8,079 bases of DNA from assembly GCA_964226685.1 (NCBI GenBank), contig CAXQRU010000102.1, forward strand, positions 1 through 8,079, written 5' to 3'. Every line of letters starts with the position of its first letter. Within the stretch, counting starts at the first letter, position 1. This DNA is from CAXQRU01 sp964226685. GTDB lineage: Bacteria > Pseudomonadota > Gammaproteobacteria > Pseudomonadales > Cellvibrionaceae. Positions 1-7,131 of the stretch are shown here, one piece after another. The translations under genes and the position numbers were made by a program. Under the pieces are notes generated by a model. The model made no database searches. It worked only from the letters and a program-made list of their open reading frames with translations, and was not told where the DNA came from.

Positions 1-679
1 AATAAGACTCTAAGCGTTCTATATCTCCAGCGAGTTTTTCCCTGGCGTATTTGTCGTTACCACTCACCCAGGACCACCAACCCGTTTTTGACAACTGAAA
101 TAAATCAAGCAAATCGTCCTTTTTGAAAACACTATTACCAACAATGTTAACGTGTTTTATTTTTGCTACTTCGCCTTCATCAATTCGAATACGAACATTC
201 ACCTGGCTTTGCGGCAACTCTACAATATCTGTATAAACTTCAGCCGCATAACGGCCTTGAGAGGTGTATTGTGCGCGCAATTCTTTTGTAATGCCTTCAA
301 GAGTTGAGCGCTTAAATAATTGGCCTTCACTCAAACCACTGGATTTAAGTACTTTTAACAACTGTTCAGTTGGAATGATTTTATTTCCCTGAATCACTAA
401 GCGATTAATTGCTGGACGCTCTTTGACCTTGATCACTAACACATTACCTTCCCGGCCTATTTCTATATTCAAGAAAAAACCCGTATCAAACAAAGCTCTA
501 GTGGCCTGCTGAATACGTTGCGGATTGGCCTCATCGCCGGCTTCTAAAGGCAATGCCGCAAAAACCGTGGCTGCGGATATACGCTGTAAACCATCGACTC
601 GCACATCGTCAATGGTAAAGGTCTCTGCTTGAACCGATAGCGCAAGTACTAACAATAATAGAGTGATAAATTGTTTCAT
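1..679 (-). CDS. bamA: BamA, outer-membrane protein assembly factor (N-terminal part only)
   Basis: BamA is the central component of the BAM complex, which folds and inserts beta-barrel proteins into the outer membrane. Only the first 226 codons lie in the window; the open frame runs off the start without a stop. Residues 1-18 are a signal peptide (Lys2, then a Leu-rich core, cleavage predicted after VQA). Then come POTRA domain 1 (about 20-90, with VDGLQRI and ALFDTGFF), POTRA 2 (about 91-170, RPAINRLVIQGNK) and the start of POTRA 3 (from about 171, INIVGN-like HVNIVGN, then KYAREKLAGD). These match the E. coli protein closely; the family is about 800 residues, so about 70% is missing. The ATG lies 2 bp after the rseP stop. 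No Shine-Dalgarno is visible upstream, so translation is probably coupled to rseP. Identity is secure. Confidence 0.96.
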   Translation of the reverse strand, partial: MKQFITLLLLVLALSVQAETFTIDDVRVDGLQRISAATVFAALPLEAGDEANPQRIQQATRALFDTGFFLNIEIGREGNVLVIKVKERPAINRLVIQGNKIIPTEQLLKVLKSSGLSEGQLFKRSTLEGITKELRAQYTSQGRYAAEVYTDIVELPQSQVNVRIRIDEGEVAKIKHVNIVGNSVFKKDDLLDLFQLSKTGWWSWVSGNDKYAREKLAGDIERLESY

Positions 680-681
680 GG

Positions 682-2016
682 TTACAATAATTTCGATACG
701 TCAAAATAAGAGGCTAACACGAAGATAGCGACAATAAATAATAAACCCATCAACACAGCAGTCGCTTTCACATTCTCAGAAATCTGCTTACCTTTAATGG
801 CCTCTAAGCTATAAAACAGTAGGTGCCCCCCATCTAGCATGGGAATAGGCAATAAATTAATAATGCCTAAGTTCACACTTAAAAAAGCTAAAAAAGCTAA
901 AAAGTAACGCAACCCACGCTCGGCTGAATCGCCGGCCACTTTAGCAATCGCAATCGGCCCACTCAAGTTTTTTATCGATAAATCAGTAGTCACTAATTTT
1001 TTAATGGATACCACGATGAGTACCGAGCGACTCCAGGTGTCTCTAGCCCCTTTAAGGAGAGATTCCAATACCGTGTATTCCTTCAGAAAAAAGTAACTGG
1101 CCGGCAGCTCCACCCCAAAAGGTAATATCCCTACATAACCATTACCTTCACGCTCAGCAATACTGACAGGAAGAGTCATTGGCTCTTCAGATCGTTCAAT
1201 AGTCAACACAACGTTTTGACCGGGCCGAGCTCTGACTTTTTCTACAAAATCGGACCAAGTGCTAATAATGTGATCATCAATGGCAACAATTCGATCATTC
1301 ACTTTGATGCCAGCATCCTTAGCAGGGCCATCTTTAATATCTGCAACAACGATATTTGTGATTGGCGGGTACACTTGAAAACCCAAGGCACCTAAAGTAT
1401 CAGGGCCATCATCCTTTTTTAACCAATCATTGATGAGAATGCGCACTTCTTTAGGCTCAACCTCTTGTTCAAAAGGTTTAACTGCCAATGCAATATGCCC
1501 ACTATGCCCCACCCTTAAAAATAGTTTTTCTTGAACATCCGACCATGACTCTGTGGGCTCACCATCAACCGATACAATTTGTTGCCCAGCCACAAGTCCC
1601 GCTTGCTCGGCAGGACTGCCAGGATCAACAGCTGAAATTACGGGCCGAATACCTGGCTCACCCATGAGCGCTAAAATTGTAAAAAAGATCGCGGCTAGCA
1701 AAAAGTTCGCGGCCGGACCCGCCAGCACAATCAACGATTTTTGCCACAGTTTTTTGTGAGACAAAGGTACCGATTGATCATCGGGGTCTAGGGGCTCTTC
1801 ATCATCATTGAGCATTTTGACATAGCCACCCAAGGGGATCATCGCCAAAACATACTCAGTTCCACTACGATCAGTGCGGCGCCAAATGGGTTTACCAAAG
1901 CCCACCGAAAATCGCAGCACCTTAACGCCAAAGTACCTAGCCACCCAGAAATGACCCAACTCATGAAAGGTCACCAAGATACCCAAAGCTACTATAAACC
2001 AAAAAATTTCGCTCAC
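682..2016 (-). CDS. rseP: RseP, site-2 intramembrane zinc metalloprotease
   Basis: RseP cuts the anti-sigma factor RseA within the inner membrane after DegS cleavage, releasing sigma-E; it also clears remnant signal peptides. The 444-residue length is normal (E. coli 450). The zinc motif HELGH is at residues 18-22 in the first membrane helix, and the third zinc ligand is Asp395 in LDGG (394-397), in the helix region 370-400. GFGK is at 39-42. A second helix is near 95-118 and a last one near 418-438. Two periplasmic PDZ domains lie at about 125-200 and 217-290. The start is GTG, overlapping the dxr stop by 4 bases (GTGA), with AAGGGA upstream as ribosome site; the alignment to E. coli begins here, so the start is convincing. 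The neighbour bamA is a classic sigma-E-regulated envelope gene. Confidence 0.97.
   Translation of the reverse strand: MSEIFWFIVALGILVTFHELGHFWVARYFGVKVLRFSVGFGKPIWRRTDRSGTEYVLAMIPLGGYVKMLNDDEEPLDPDDQSVPLSHKKLWQKSLIVLAGPAANFLLAAIFFTILALMGEPGIRPVISAVDPGSPAEQAGLVAGQQIVSVDGEPTESWSDVQEKLFLRVGHSGHIALAVKPFEQEVEPKEVRILINDWLKKDDGPDTLGALGFQVYPPITNIVVADIKDGPAKDAGIKVNDRIVAIDDHIISTWSDFVEKVRARPGQNVVLTIERSEEPMTLPVSIAEREGNGYVGILPFGVELPASYFFLKEYTVLESLLKGARDTWSRSVLIVVSIKKLVTTDLSIKNLSGPIAIAKVAGDSAERGLRYFLAFLAFLSVNLGIINLLPIPMLDGGHLLFYSLEAIKGKQISENVKATAVLMGLLFIVAIFVLASYFDVSKLL
881..904 (-). repeat. Short in-frame 9-bp tandem repeat in rseP
   Basis: The 9-base unit AAAAAAGCT (plus strand) occurs about 2.7 times in tandem, encoding FLAFLAFL in the third membrane helix of RseP. 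It does not break the frame. The A6 runs could be prone to slippage. Confidence 0.5.
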
Positions 2017-3197
2017 TGCTGTCCCTTCACATAATTTATGGCATATTGTCTAGCGCAATAATCCACGTGTTGGACAGACTCAAGATCAATGAGTTCCCTA
2101 TTTTCTATTGAATCCAGTGTGGCGGCCACAACATCGTACATCTGTGCAAAACTAATGGAGCCCGCCAAAAAGGCATCAACCGCAACTTCGTTGGCTGCAT
2201 TGAGAATGGTAGCTACCGCCCCTTTTGAATGGGCCGCAGCAATAGCAAGGCTTAACATTGGAAAACGCTCAAGATCAGGAGGCTCAAAGTCTAGCCTTGC
2301 GGTTGCCAGAATATCAAGAGACGCAACACCAGACTCCATTCTCTCTGGCCAAGCCAATGCGTGCGCAATGGGTGTTCTCATATCTGGATTACCCATTTGC
2401 GCGAGCACCGAGCCATCGATGTACTCAACCATGGAATGAATGACACTTTGCGGATGAATGACTATATCCACTTTACTTGGCTCTATGTCAAACAACCAAC
2501 ACGCTTCGATTAATTCAAGGCCTTTATTCATCAAAGACGCTGAGTCAACGGAAATTTTTGGCCCCATTGACCAATTGGGATGGTTGCAGGCTTGCTGAGG
2601 GCTAGCATTAGCGATTTGAGTTTTTGACCATTGGCGAAATGGACCACCTGAGCCAGTCAATAATAAGCGCCGTATCCCGGAAGCTGAGATGGATTTGTGA
2701 TTGAGCGGCATACATTGGAACATAGCATTATGCTCGCTATCAATGGGCAACAGCAAAGCTCTCGCTTTAGCCGCAGCATTCATGAACAAAGCGCCAGCCA
2801 TCACCAGTGATTCTTTATTGGCCAACAGCACTTTTTTACCCGCTTCTACCGCTTTAAATGTTGGTAACAAGCCCGCTGCTCCAACAATAGCCGCCATGAC
2901 AATGTCAACCTGGCTATCTACCGACACTTCAATTAAGGCTGAGTCCCCCGCTAACACCTGAGTAGAACATCGATTGGCCTTAAGCAGCTCATTCAAAGGA
3001 GCAACATAAGCCTCTTGAATGACGGCATATTTAGGCTGATATTTTATGCACAACTCAGTCAGTTGCCGATAGCTAGAATTGGCGGTGAGCGCATACAGCT
3101 CATAAAGATCCCGATAGCGTGAAACCACATCCAAGGTGCTGATACCAATGGAGCCTGTAGCTCCTAAGATTGTTATTTTTTGCACTATAGTTGCCAC
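2013..3197 (-). CDS. dxr: 1-deoxy-D-xylulose 5-phosphate reductoisomerase
   Basis: Dxr catalyses the committed step of the MEP isoprenoid pathway, turning DXP into 2-C-methyl-D-erythritol 4-phosphate with NADPH and a divalent metal; it is the fosmidomycin target. Residues 12-18 (GATGSIG) are the NADPH-binding loop and LANKES is at 125-130. The metal ligands are Asp153 and Glu155 (DSEHNA) and Glu228 (in MNKGLE). GSGGPF (182-187) and NPDMRTP (270-276) are conserved substrate-site segments. Length 394 compares with 398 in E. coli. The longest frame starts at a GTG and overlaps cdsA by 13 bases. A second GTG at codon 5 (3183-3185) aligns better with the E. coli N-terminus, has GGGTGG 8 bases upstream, and would overlap the cdsA stop by one base (TAGTG). 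The outer start is given; the inner one may be real. The product feeds UppS. Confidence 0.96.
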   Translation of the reverse strand: MATIVQKITILGATGSIGISTLDVVSRYRDLYELYALTANSSYRQLTELCIKYQPKYAVIQEAYVAPLNELLKANRCSTQVLAGDSALIEVSVDSQVDIVMAAIVGAAGLLPTFKAVEAGKKVLLANKESLVMAGALFMNAAAKARALLLPIDSEHNAMFQCMPLNHKSISASGIRRLLLTGSGGPFRQWSKTQIANASPQQACNHPNWSMGPKISVDSASLMNKGLELIEACWLFDIEPSKVDIVIHPQSVIHSMVEYIDGSVLAQMGNPDMRTPIAHALAWPERMESGVASLDILATARLDFEPPDLERFPMLSLAIAAAHSKGAVATILNAANEVAVDAFLAGSISFAQMYDVVAATLDSIENRELIDLESVQHVDYCARQYAINYVKGQQ

Positions 3198-4021
3198 CCA
3201 CTCAATAAGATGGCCAGTGCAAAAATGGGTACCGTTGCCGTTAAGCTATCAATTCGATCCAGTATACCCCCATGCCCAGGCAAAATCGTACCACTATCTT
3301 TGATGCCTCGATGCCGCTTCATCATACTTTCCAACAAATCACCTAACGTCGAAATCAAAGCAGCCGGTAAGATCACAGCTAAGACCAACCAGCCATTTGA
3401 ATTTGAATCAATCAGGATAACTAAACCAGCCAGTAACAAACAGCTCACAACGCCCCCTATAAACCCTTCTAAGGATTTACCAGGGCTAACATTTGGCGCC
3501 AATTTGCGCTTCCCCCATTTGGAACCAAAGCCATAAGCACCTGTATCGGCAAAAGCTACTACCGCCACTACCAGTAAAATCAACCATGGCCCCTGCTCGA
3601 GCTGATGTATAAACGCTAAGCCCACAGTACAGGGAATCAAAACCAACCAACCAATGATCATTTGAATAGGCAACCTGCCCCAGAGAATACTACTAGAGGG
3701 ATAACCTTGTACCCATAACAAAGCAACAGCCCACCAGGTAGCAGCAACCAAAAGTAGAAGTTTTAGTTGTTCAAGTTGCGGTTCGTAACCAGGATATAAA
3801 CCTGTAACGATGCAAGCTGCTATTAGTAGAGCGGTTGTAATACCAACATACAAAAGTCTTTGCCATAATTTTTGTATACGGCATAAGTTAGACCATTCCC
3901 AAGCCGCAACGGCTGCGATCAAAAAAGCAAAAATAAAAAAACTCGGTGGTGGCAAGAAAAAATCGCACAAAACAAAAATACTAATCAAAACAAGTGCTGT
4001 TTGAATACGTTTTTTTAGCAT
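3185..4021 (-). CDS. cdsA: Phosphatidate cytidylyltransferase (CDP-diglyceride synthase)
   Basis: CdsA joins CTP and phosphatidic acid to give CDP-diacylglycerol, the precursor of all bacterial phospholipids, in the inner membrane. The 278-residue protein (E. coli 285) is strongly hydrophobic with about eight membrane segments. The family signature is complete at residues 232-258: SMMKR, then KDSG (241-244), PGHGG (248-252) and DRID (255-258). A second conserved stretch, ADTGAYGFG then SPGKSLEG, occupies about 158-186. The ATG overlaps the uppS stop by 7 bases (ATGCTAA), and the only purine-rich site upstream (AGGTG) is weak and distant, so translational coupling to uppS is likely. It shares an operon with the other envelope-lipid genes. 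Confidence 0.96.
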   Translation of the reverse strand: MLKKRIQTALVLISIFVLCDFFLPPPSFFIFAFLIAAVAAWEWSNLCRIQKLWQRLLYVGITTALLIAACIVTGLYPGYEPQLEQLKLLLLVAATWWAVALLWVQGYPSSSILWGRLPIQMIIGWLVLIPCTVGLAFIHQLEQGPWLILLVVAVVAFADTGAYGFGSKWGKRKLAPNVSPGKSLEGFIGGVVSCLLLAGLVILIDSNSNGWLVLAVILPAALISTLGDLLESMMKRHRGIKDSGTILPGHGGILDRIDSLTATVPIFALAILLSGWQL

Positions 4022-4755
4022 GATTTTGTTTGCACCTGTTCGGAAGTCATACCAAAACGGCGTTGACGAGAATAAAAATCATCGACAGCTTGAGCTAGTG
4101 CATCACCATCAAACTCAGGCCATAGCAGCGGAGAAAAATATAGCTCAGCATAGGCGGCTTGCCACAATAAGAAATTGCTAATACGTTGTTCCCCACCGGT
4201 CCTAATCAATAAATCCAATGGCGGAAAATTAGATAACTGCATAAAGTTACCCAAGCTATCTTCATCAATTGCATTGAATTCTTCAGGCTTATTGATAACA
4301 TATTCAGTCATCGCTTTTGCTGCATTGGCAATATCCCAGCGGCCGCCATAATCTGCAGCTATCACTAAGGTTCTAATACCGCCTGCGGTAGCGTGCTCAG
4401 CATGATCAATTGCTTTTAATAAGGTATTACTGAAACGATCTCTGCGACCGATTACCCTTAGGGCTACCCCCTCCTTTTTGAGCTTCTTAACTTCATTTTT
4501 CAGATACCACAAAAAGAGCTTCATTAAAGCATCGACTTCCCTTTCTGGCCTGCGCCAATTTTCACTACTGAACGCAAACAAGGTTAACACTTCGATATCG
4601 AGCTGTTTTCCCGCTTCCAACACATCGCGAATACGCTCGACGCCGGCCTTGTGGCCGGCACCCGAGGGCATGCGCCGCTGCTTTGCCCAACGATTATTAC
4701 CATCCATAATAATACCGATGTGACGCGGAGCACGCCCAGGTTTGCACTCAGACAC
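4015..4755 (-). CDS. uppS: Undecaprenyl diphosphate synthase (cis-prenyltransferase)
   Basis: UppS (also called IspU) condenses farnesyl diphosphate with eight isopentenyl diphosphates in cis to make the C55 carrier for peptidoglycan and O-antigen; it is a cytosolic or membrane-associated dimer. Seen in order: IMDGN (16-20) with catalytic Asp18, GHKAG (34-38), FAFSSENW (60-67), AADYGGRW (133-140), and RTGGEQRISNFLLWQ with AYAELYF near the C-terminus. Length 246 is normal (E. coli 253). Three positions differ from E. coli: Asn21 for Gly, Ser31 where E. coli has an arginine before the GH, and Asp135 for the usual Asn before YGGR. The first two look lineage-typical. The start is GTG, one base after the frr stop; no ATG fits upstream of the catalytic motif. 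AGAGA in the end of frr may serve as ribosome site. Confidence 0.96.
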   Translation of the reverse strand: MSECKPGRAPRHIGIIMDGNNRWAKQRRMPSGAGHKAGVERIRDVLEAGKQLDIEVLTLFAFSSENWRRPEREVDALMKLFLWYLKNEVKKLKKEGVALRVIGRRDRFSNTLLKAIDHAEHATAGGIRTLVIAADYGGRWDIANAAKAMTEYVINKPEEFNAIDEDSLGNFMQLSNFPPLDLLIRTGGEQRISNFLLWQAAYAELYFSPLLWPEFDGDALAQAVDDFYSRQRRFGMTSEQVQTKSC

Positions 4756-4756
4756 T

Positions 4757-5314
4757 TTATATCTCTAGCAAATCGGCTTCTTTTGCAGCATAGGCTTTAT
4801 CGACCTCAGCAACATAATGGTCAGTAACCTTTTGTATGACCTCTTGAGCACGACGCTCATCATCCTCGGAAATTTCTTTTTCTTTTTGTAAGTCTTTGAT
4901 AGTGGCGAGCGCATCTCGACGAATATTACGGATAGCTATCTTGGCATTTTCTGCCTCAGACTTGGCTTGTTTAGTAAAGTTCTTACGAGTCTCTTCCGTT
5001 AAAGCGGGCATTGGTAGACGAATCAAATCACCAGTGCTGGATGGATTTAGACCCAGATCTGACTTCATGATTGCTTTTTCGATATCAGGCCCTATGTGTT
5101 TTTCCCAAGGACTAATGGACAAAGTGCGCGCATCTAATACGGAAATATTTGCCACCTGCGATAAAGGAGTCGCAACACCATAATAATCGATCGTTATTCC
5201 ATCTAATAAACTAGGATGAGCACGACCCGTACGAATTTTGTTAAAATTGTTCGCTAATGCTTCCAAGCTCTTTTTCATTCGCTCTTCAGCGTCTTTCTTG
5301 ATGTCATCAATCAT
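4757..5314 (-). CDS. frr: Ribosome recycling factor
   Basis: RRF, with EF-G, splits the post-termination ribosome into subunits. The protein is exactly 185 residues, the standard size. It shows the two long helix-forming segments of domain I (residues 1-30 and 105-185) flanking the compact domain II (about 31-104). KIRTGRAHPSLLD is at about 26-38, and the functionally important arginine corresponds to Arg132 within RNIRRDA (129-135). The ATG start gives the canonical N-terminus, but the ribosome site is weak (AGG about 11 bases upstream). It follows pyrH after 67 bp containing a hairpin and precedes uppS by one base. A sigma-E-like promoter is embedded in its coding sequence. Confidence 0.97.
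   Translation of the reverse strand: MIDDIKKDAEERMKKSLEALANNFNKIRTGRAHPSLLDGITIDYYGVATPLSQVANISVLDARTLSISPWEKHIGPDIEKAIMKSDLGLNPSSTGDLIRLPMPALTEETRKNFTKQAKSEAENAKIAIRNIRRDALATIKDLQKEKEISEDDERRAQEVIQKVTDHYVAEVDKAYAAKEADLLEI
4956..4983 (-). promoter_or_regulatory. Candidate sigma-E promoter inside frr
   Basis: On the minus strand AGAACTT (4983-4977) is followed after 15 bases by GTCTGA (4961-4956). The E. coli sigma-E consensus is GGAACTT, a 15-17 base spacer, then GTCTGA or close to it; only the first base differs. It points at uppS-cdsA-dxr-rseP-bamA, and rseP and bamA are known sigma-E pathway members or targets in E. coli. It lies in coding sequence, so a chance match remains possible. Confidence 0.45.
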
Positions 5315-5352
5315 AATTTTTATAGCCTGATCATTAAAATGGGATAAGTTAA

Positions 5353-5377
5353 CATTGCTAGTCTCACACTAGCAATG
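5353..5377 (-). other. Perfect inverted repeat (hairpin) between pyrH and frr
   Basis: Arms CATTGCTAGT and ACTAGCAATG (10 bp, no mismatch) surround a 5-base loop, starting 4 bases after the pyrH stop. No U-run follows in the transcript direction (TTAACTTATCCC), so it is unlikely to be a standard intrinsic terminator. A processing site, 3'-end stabiliser for the upstream message, or protein site is possible. Confidence 0.6.
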
Positions 5378-5381
5378 CCGT

Positions 5382-6116
5382 TTACTCAGTAAACTCTTTA
5401 ATTAACGTTCCCTCGTTACCACCAACAACGATATTTAATAGCGCACCTGCTTTATCCATTTGAAACACTCTAACCGGCATATGGTGTTCTCGGCATAAAC
5501 AAATGGCTGTTAAATCCATGACGGCCAACCTTTTCTCCAAAGCTTCATCATAGCTTAGAAGGTCATACTTTGTCGCCGAACTATCTTTCATCGGGTCGGC
5601 CGTATAAACACCATCAACCTTGGTGGCCTTAAGGACCAACTCAGCCTCCACTTCTATACCACGTAAACAAGCGGCAGAGTCTGTGGTAAAAAACGGGTTA
5701 CCGGTACCGGCCGCAAAAATAACCACCTCACCCGCTTCTAAAAAACGAATAGCGCCTCGACGATCATAGTGCTCCACAATGCCACTCATAGGAATCGCCG
5801 ACATCACTCTAGAGGAAATATTAGAGCGCTCTAGCGCATCTCTCATAGCCAAAGCATTCATGACGGTTGCCAACATACCCATATGGTCACCCGTCACCCG
5901 ATCCAAGCCTGCCGCATTGAGTGCTGCACCACGAAAGAGGTTGCCTCCACCGATCACTAAACCAACCTGCACACCGATACCCACTAGCTGACCAATTTCC
6001 AGCGCCATTTTATCGAGTACTTTAGGATCAATACCAAAACCCTCAGACCCCATCAACTGTTCGCCACTGAGCTTCAACAGTATGCGTTTATACTTTCTAT
6101 CGCGATTGCTTGTCAT
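5382..6116 (-). CDS. pyrH: UMP kinase (uridylate kinase)
   Basis: PyrH phosphorylates UMP to UDP with ATP in pyrimidine nucleotide synthesis; the bacterial enzyme is a hexamer of the amino-acid-kinase fold, activated by GTP and inhibited by UTP. Seen: KLSGE (15-19) phosphate-binding start, IGGGNLFRG (55-63), GDHMGMLATVMN (76-87), GTGNPFFTTDSAACLR (137-152) and KATKVDGVYTADP (163-175). The length of 244 fits the family (E. coli 241). ATG start with GAGG 6 bases upstream. It sits 66 bp after tsf behind a terminator-like hairpin, and its stop codon lies within a 15-bp palindrome (5380-5394). Confidence 0.97.
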   Translation of the reverse strand: MTSNRDRKYKRILLKLSGEQLMGSEGFGIDPKVLDKMALEIGQLVGIGVQVGLVIGGGNLFRGAALNAAGLDRVTGDHMGMLATVMNALAMRDALERSNISSRVMSAIPMSGIVEHYDRRGAIRFLEAGEVVIFAAGTGNPFFTTDSAACLRGIEVEAELVLKATKVDGVYTADPMKDSSATKYDLLSYDEALEKRLAVMDLTAICLCREHHMPVRVFQMDKAGALLNIVVGGNEGTLIKEFTE

Positions 6117-6134
6117 GGAAACCTCGTACAGATA

Positions 6135-6161
6135 TTAAAAATTAGCCCGCTTTAAGCGGGC
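6135..6161 (-). terminator. Intrinsic terminator or attenuator between tsf and pyrH
   Basis: In the transcript direction GCCCGC, loop TTAAA, GCGGGC is followed by TAATTTTTAAT. The six-base all-GC stem (6145-6150 with 6156-6161) and five-U run (6141-6137) give a terminator shape. Since pyrH has no clear promoter of its own in the gap, partial read-through is the likely mode. Confidence 0.7.
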
Positions 6162-6182
6162 CATTTAACGTCATCGACTTTA

Positions 6183-7049
6183 TTACTGTGAGGCTTTAAC
6201 TTGCGCCGCTACTTCTGCAGCAAAGTCGACTTTTTCAACTTCAATACCTTCACCCACTTCAAAGCGAACAAAACCAACGATGTCAGCGCCTGCTTTTTTA
6301 GCCAGCTCACCCACTGTGATTTCAGGGTCTTTAACGAACGCTTGTTCTGTTAGGCTGTTTTCCTGTAGGAATTTTTTAATACGACCACCCATCATTTTTT
6401 CAATAATGGCCTCTGGCTTACCTTCCATATCAGGCTGTGCGCGAATGATATCTTTCTCGCGAACCAACATATCTTCAGGCATATCTTCAGGCTTATTGGC
6501 CTGAGGGTTTGAGGCAGCAACGTGCATGGCGATATCGCGTGCAAGCTCTGAGTCACCACCCGTCAGCTGAGTTAACACACCAATACGATTGTTTGAGTGC
6601 ACATAAGCACCAACATTACCACTTTCGAGTATGCTAATACGACGAACGTTGATGTTTTCACCAATTTTTTGAACCAAAGCTTGTCTTGCTTCTTCAAGAC
6701 TGCCTTCCATCAATACTGCCACATCATTTTGCTTGGTCTCAAAAGCCGTATTCACAACGTTTTCAACAAAACCCAAAAAGCTAGCATCACGTGCTACGAA
6801 GTCAGTTTCTGAGTTCACTTCGACAAGAACGCCATAACTGTTATCACTTGCAACCTTAACGGCAACCACACCCTCAACAGCGGTACGACCGGCTTTTTTA
6901 GAGGCTTTAAGACCACTGGCTTTACGCAAGTCATCAATGGCTTTCTCAACGTCACCGTCGGCCGCAGCCAAGGCTTTTTTACACTCCAACATACCAAGAC
7001 CGGTACGCTCTCTTAATTCTTTTACTAAAGAAGCAGAAATTGCTGCCAT
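6183..7049 (-). CDS. tsf: Translation elongation factor Ts
   Basis: EF-Ts is the nucleotide exchange factor that removes GDP from EF-Tu. The 288-residue protein (E. coli 283) has the N-terminal UBA-like module (about 1-55) with the first family signature LRERTGLGMLECKKAL (12-27). The second signature, EVNSETDFVAR (77-87), carries the TDFV loop (82-85) that contacts EF-Tu. The core subdomains follow, with KIGENINVRR (128-137) and AMHVAAS (174-180), then a coiled-coil-like segment about 190-230 and a C-terminal FVRFEVGEGIE (260-270). ATG start with GAGGA 7 bases upstream. It is paired with rpsB as in most bacteria, with terminator-like hairpins on both sides, which would allow its level to be set separately from S2 and PyrH. 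Confidence 0.98.
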   Translation of the reverse strand: MAAISASLVKELRERTGLGMLECKKALAAADGDVEKAIDDLRKASGLKASKKAGRTAVEGVVAVKVASDNSYGVLVEVNSETDFVARDASFLGFVENVVNTAFETKQNDVAVLMEGSLEEARQALVQKIGENINVRRISILESGNVGAYVHSNNRIGVLTQLTGGDSELARDIAMHVAASNPQANKPEDMPEDMLVREKDIIRAQPDMEGKPEAIIEKMMGGRIKKFLQENSLTEQAFVKDPEITVGELAKKAGADIVGFVRFEVGEGIEVEKVDFAAEVAAQVKASQ

Positions 7050-7082
7050 TGTGTTTTCCTCATTCTCTTGTATTTAATACGG

Positions 7083-7104
7083 AAAAGGGGCTAAGCCCCT
7101 TTTT
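7083..7104 (-). terminator. Terminator-like hairpin between rpsB and tsf
   Basis: A near-perfect palindrome: arms AAAAGGGGCT and AGCCCCTTTT (10 bp) around one central base, effectively a GGGGC/GCCCC stem with a 3-base loop. It is preceded by A5 and followed by U4 in the transcript direction, and would look the same from the other strand. Because tsf lacks an evident promoter, it is best read as a leaky attenuator of the rpsB transcript. Confidence 0.7.
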
Positions 7105-7131
7105 ACTCATAGATGGGTTTGTAGCAATTGC

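Noticed and set aside
5318..5324. TATAAA-like -10 box just before frr
   Set aside because: Only a few bases from the ATG and without a properly spaced -35 (a TTAACT lies 22 bases away).
6815..6997. 60-codon minus-strand frame inside tsf
   Set aside because: Out of frame with a clear, complete tsf; rich in Pro, Lys and Val as expected of a shadow frame.
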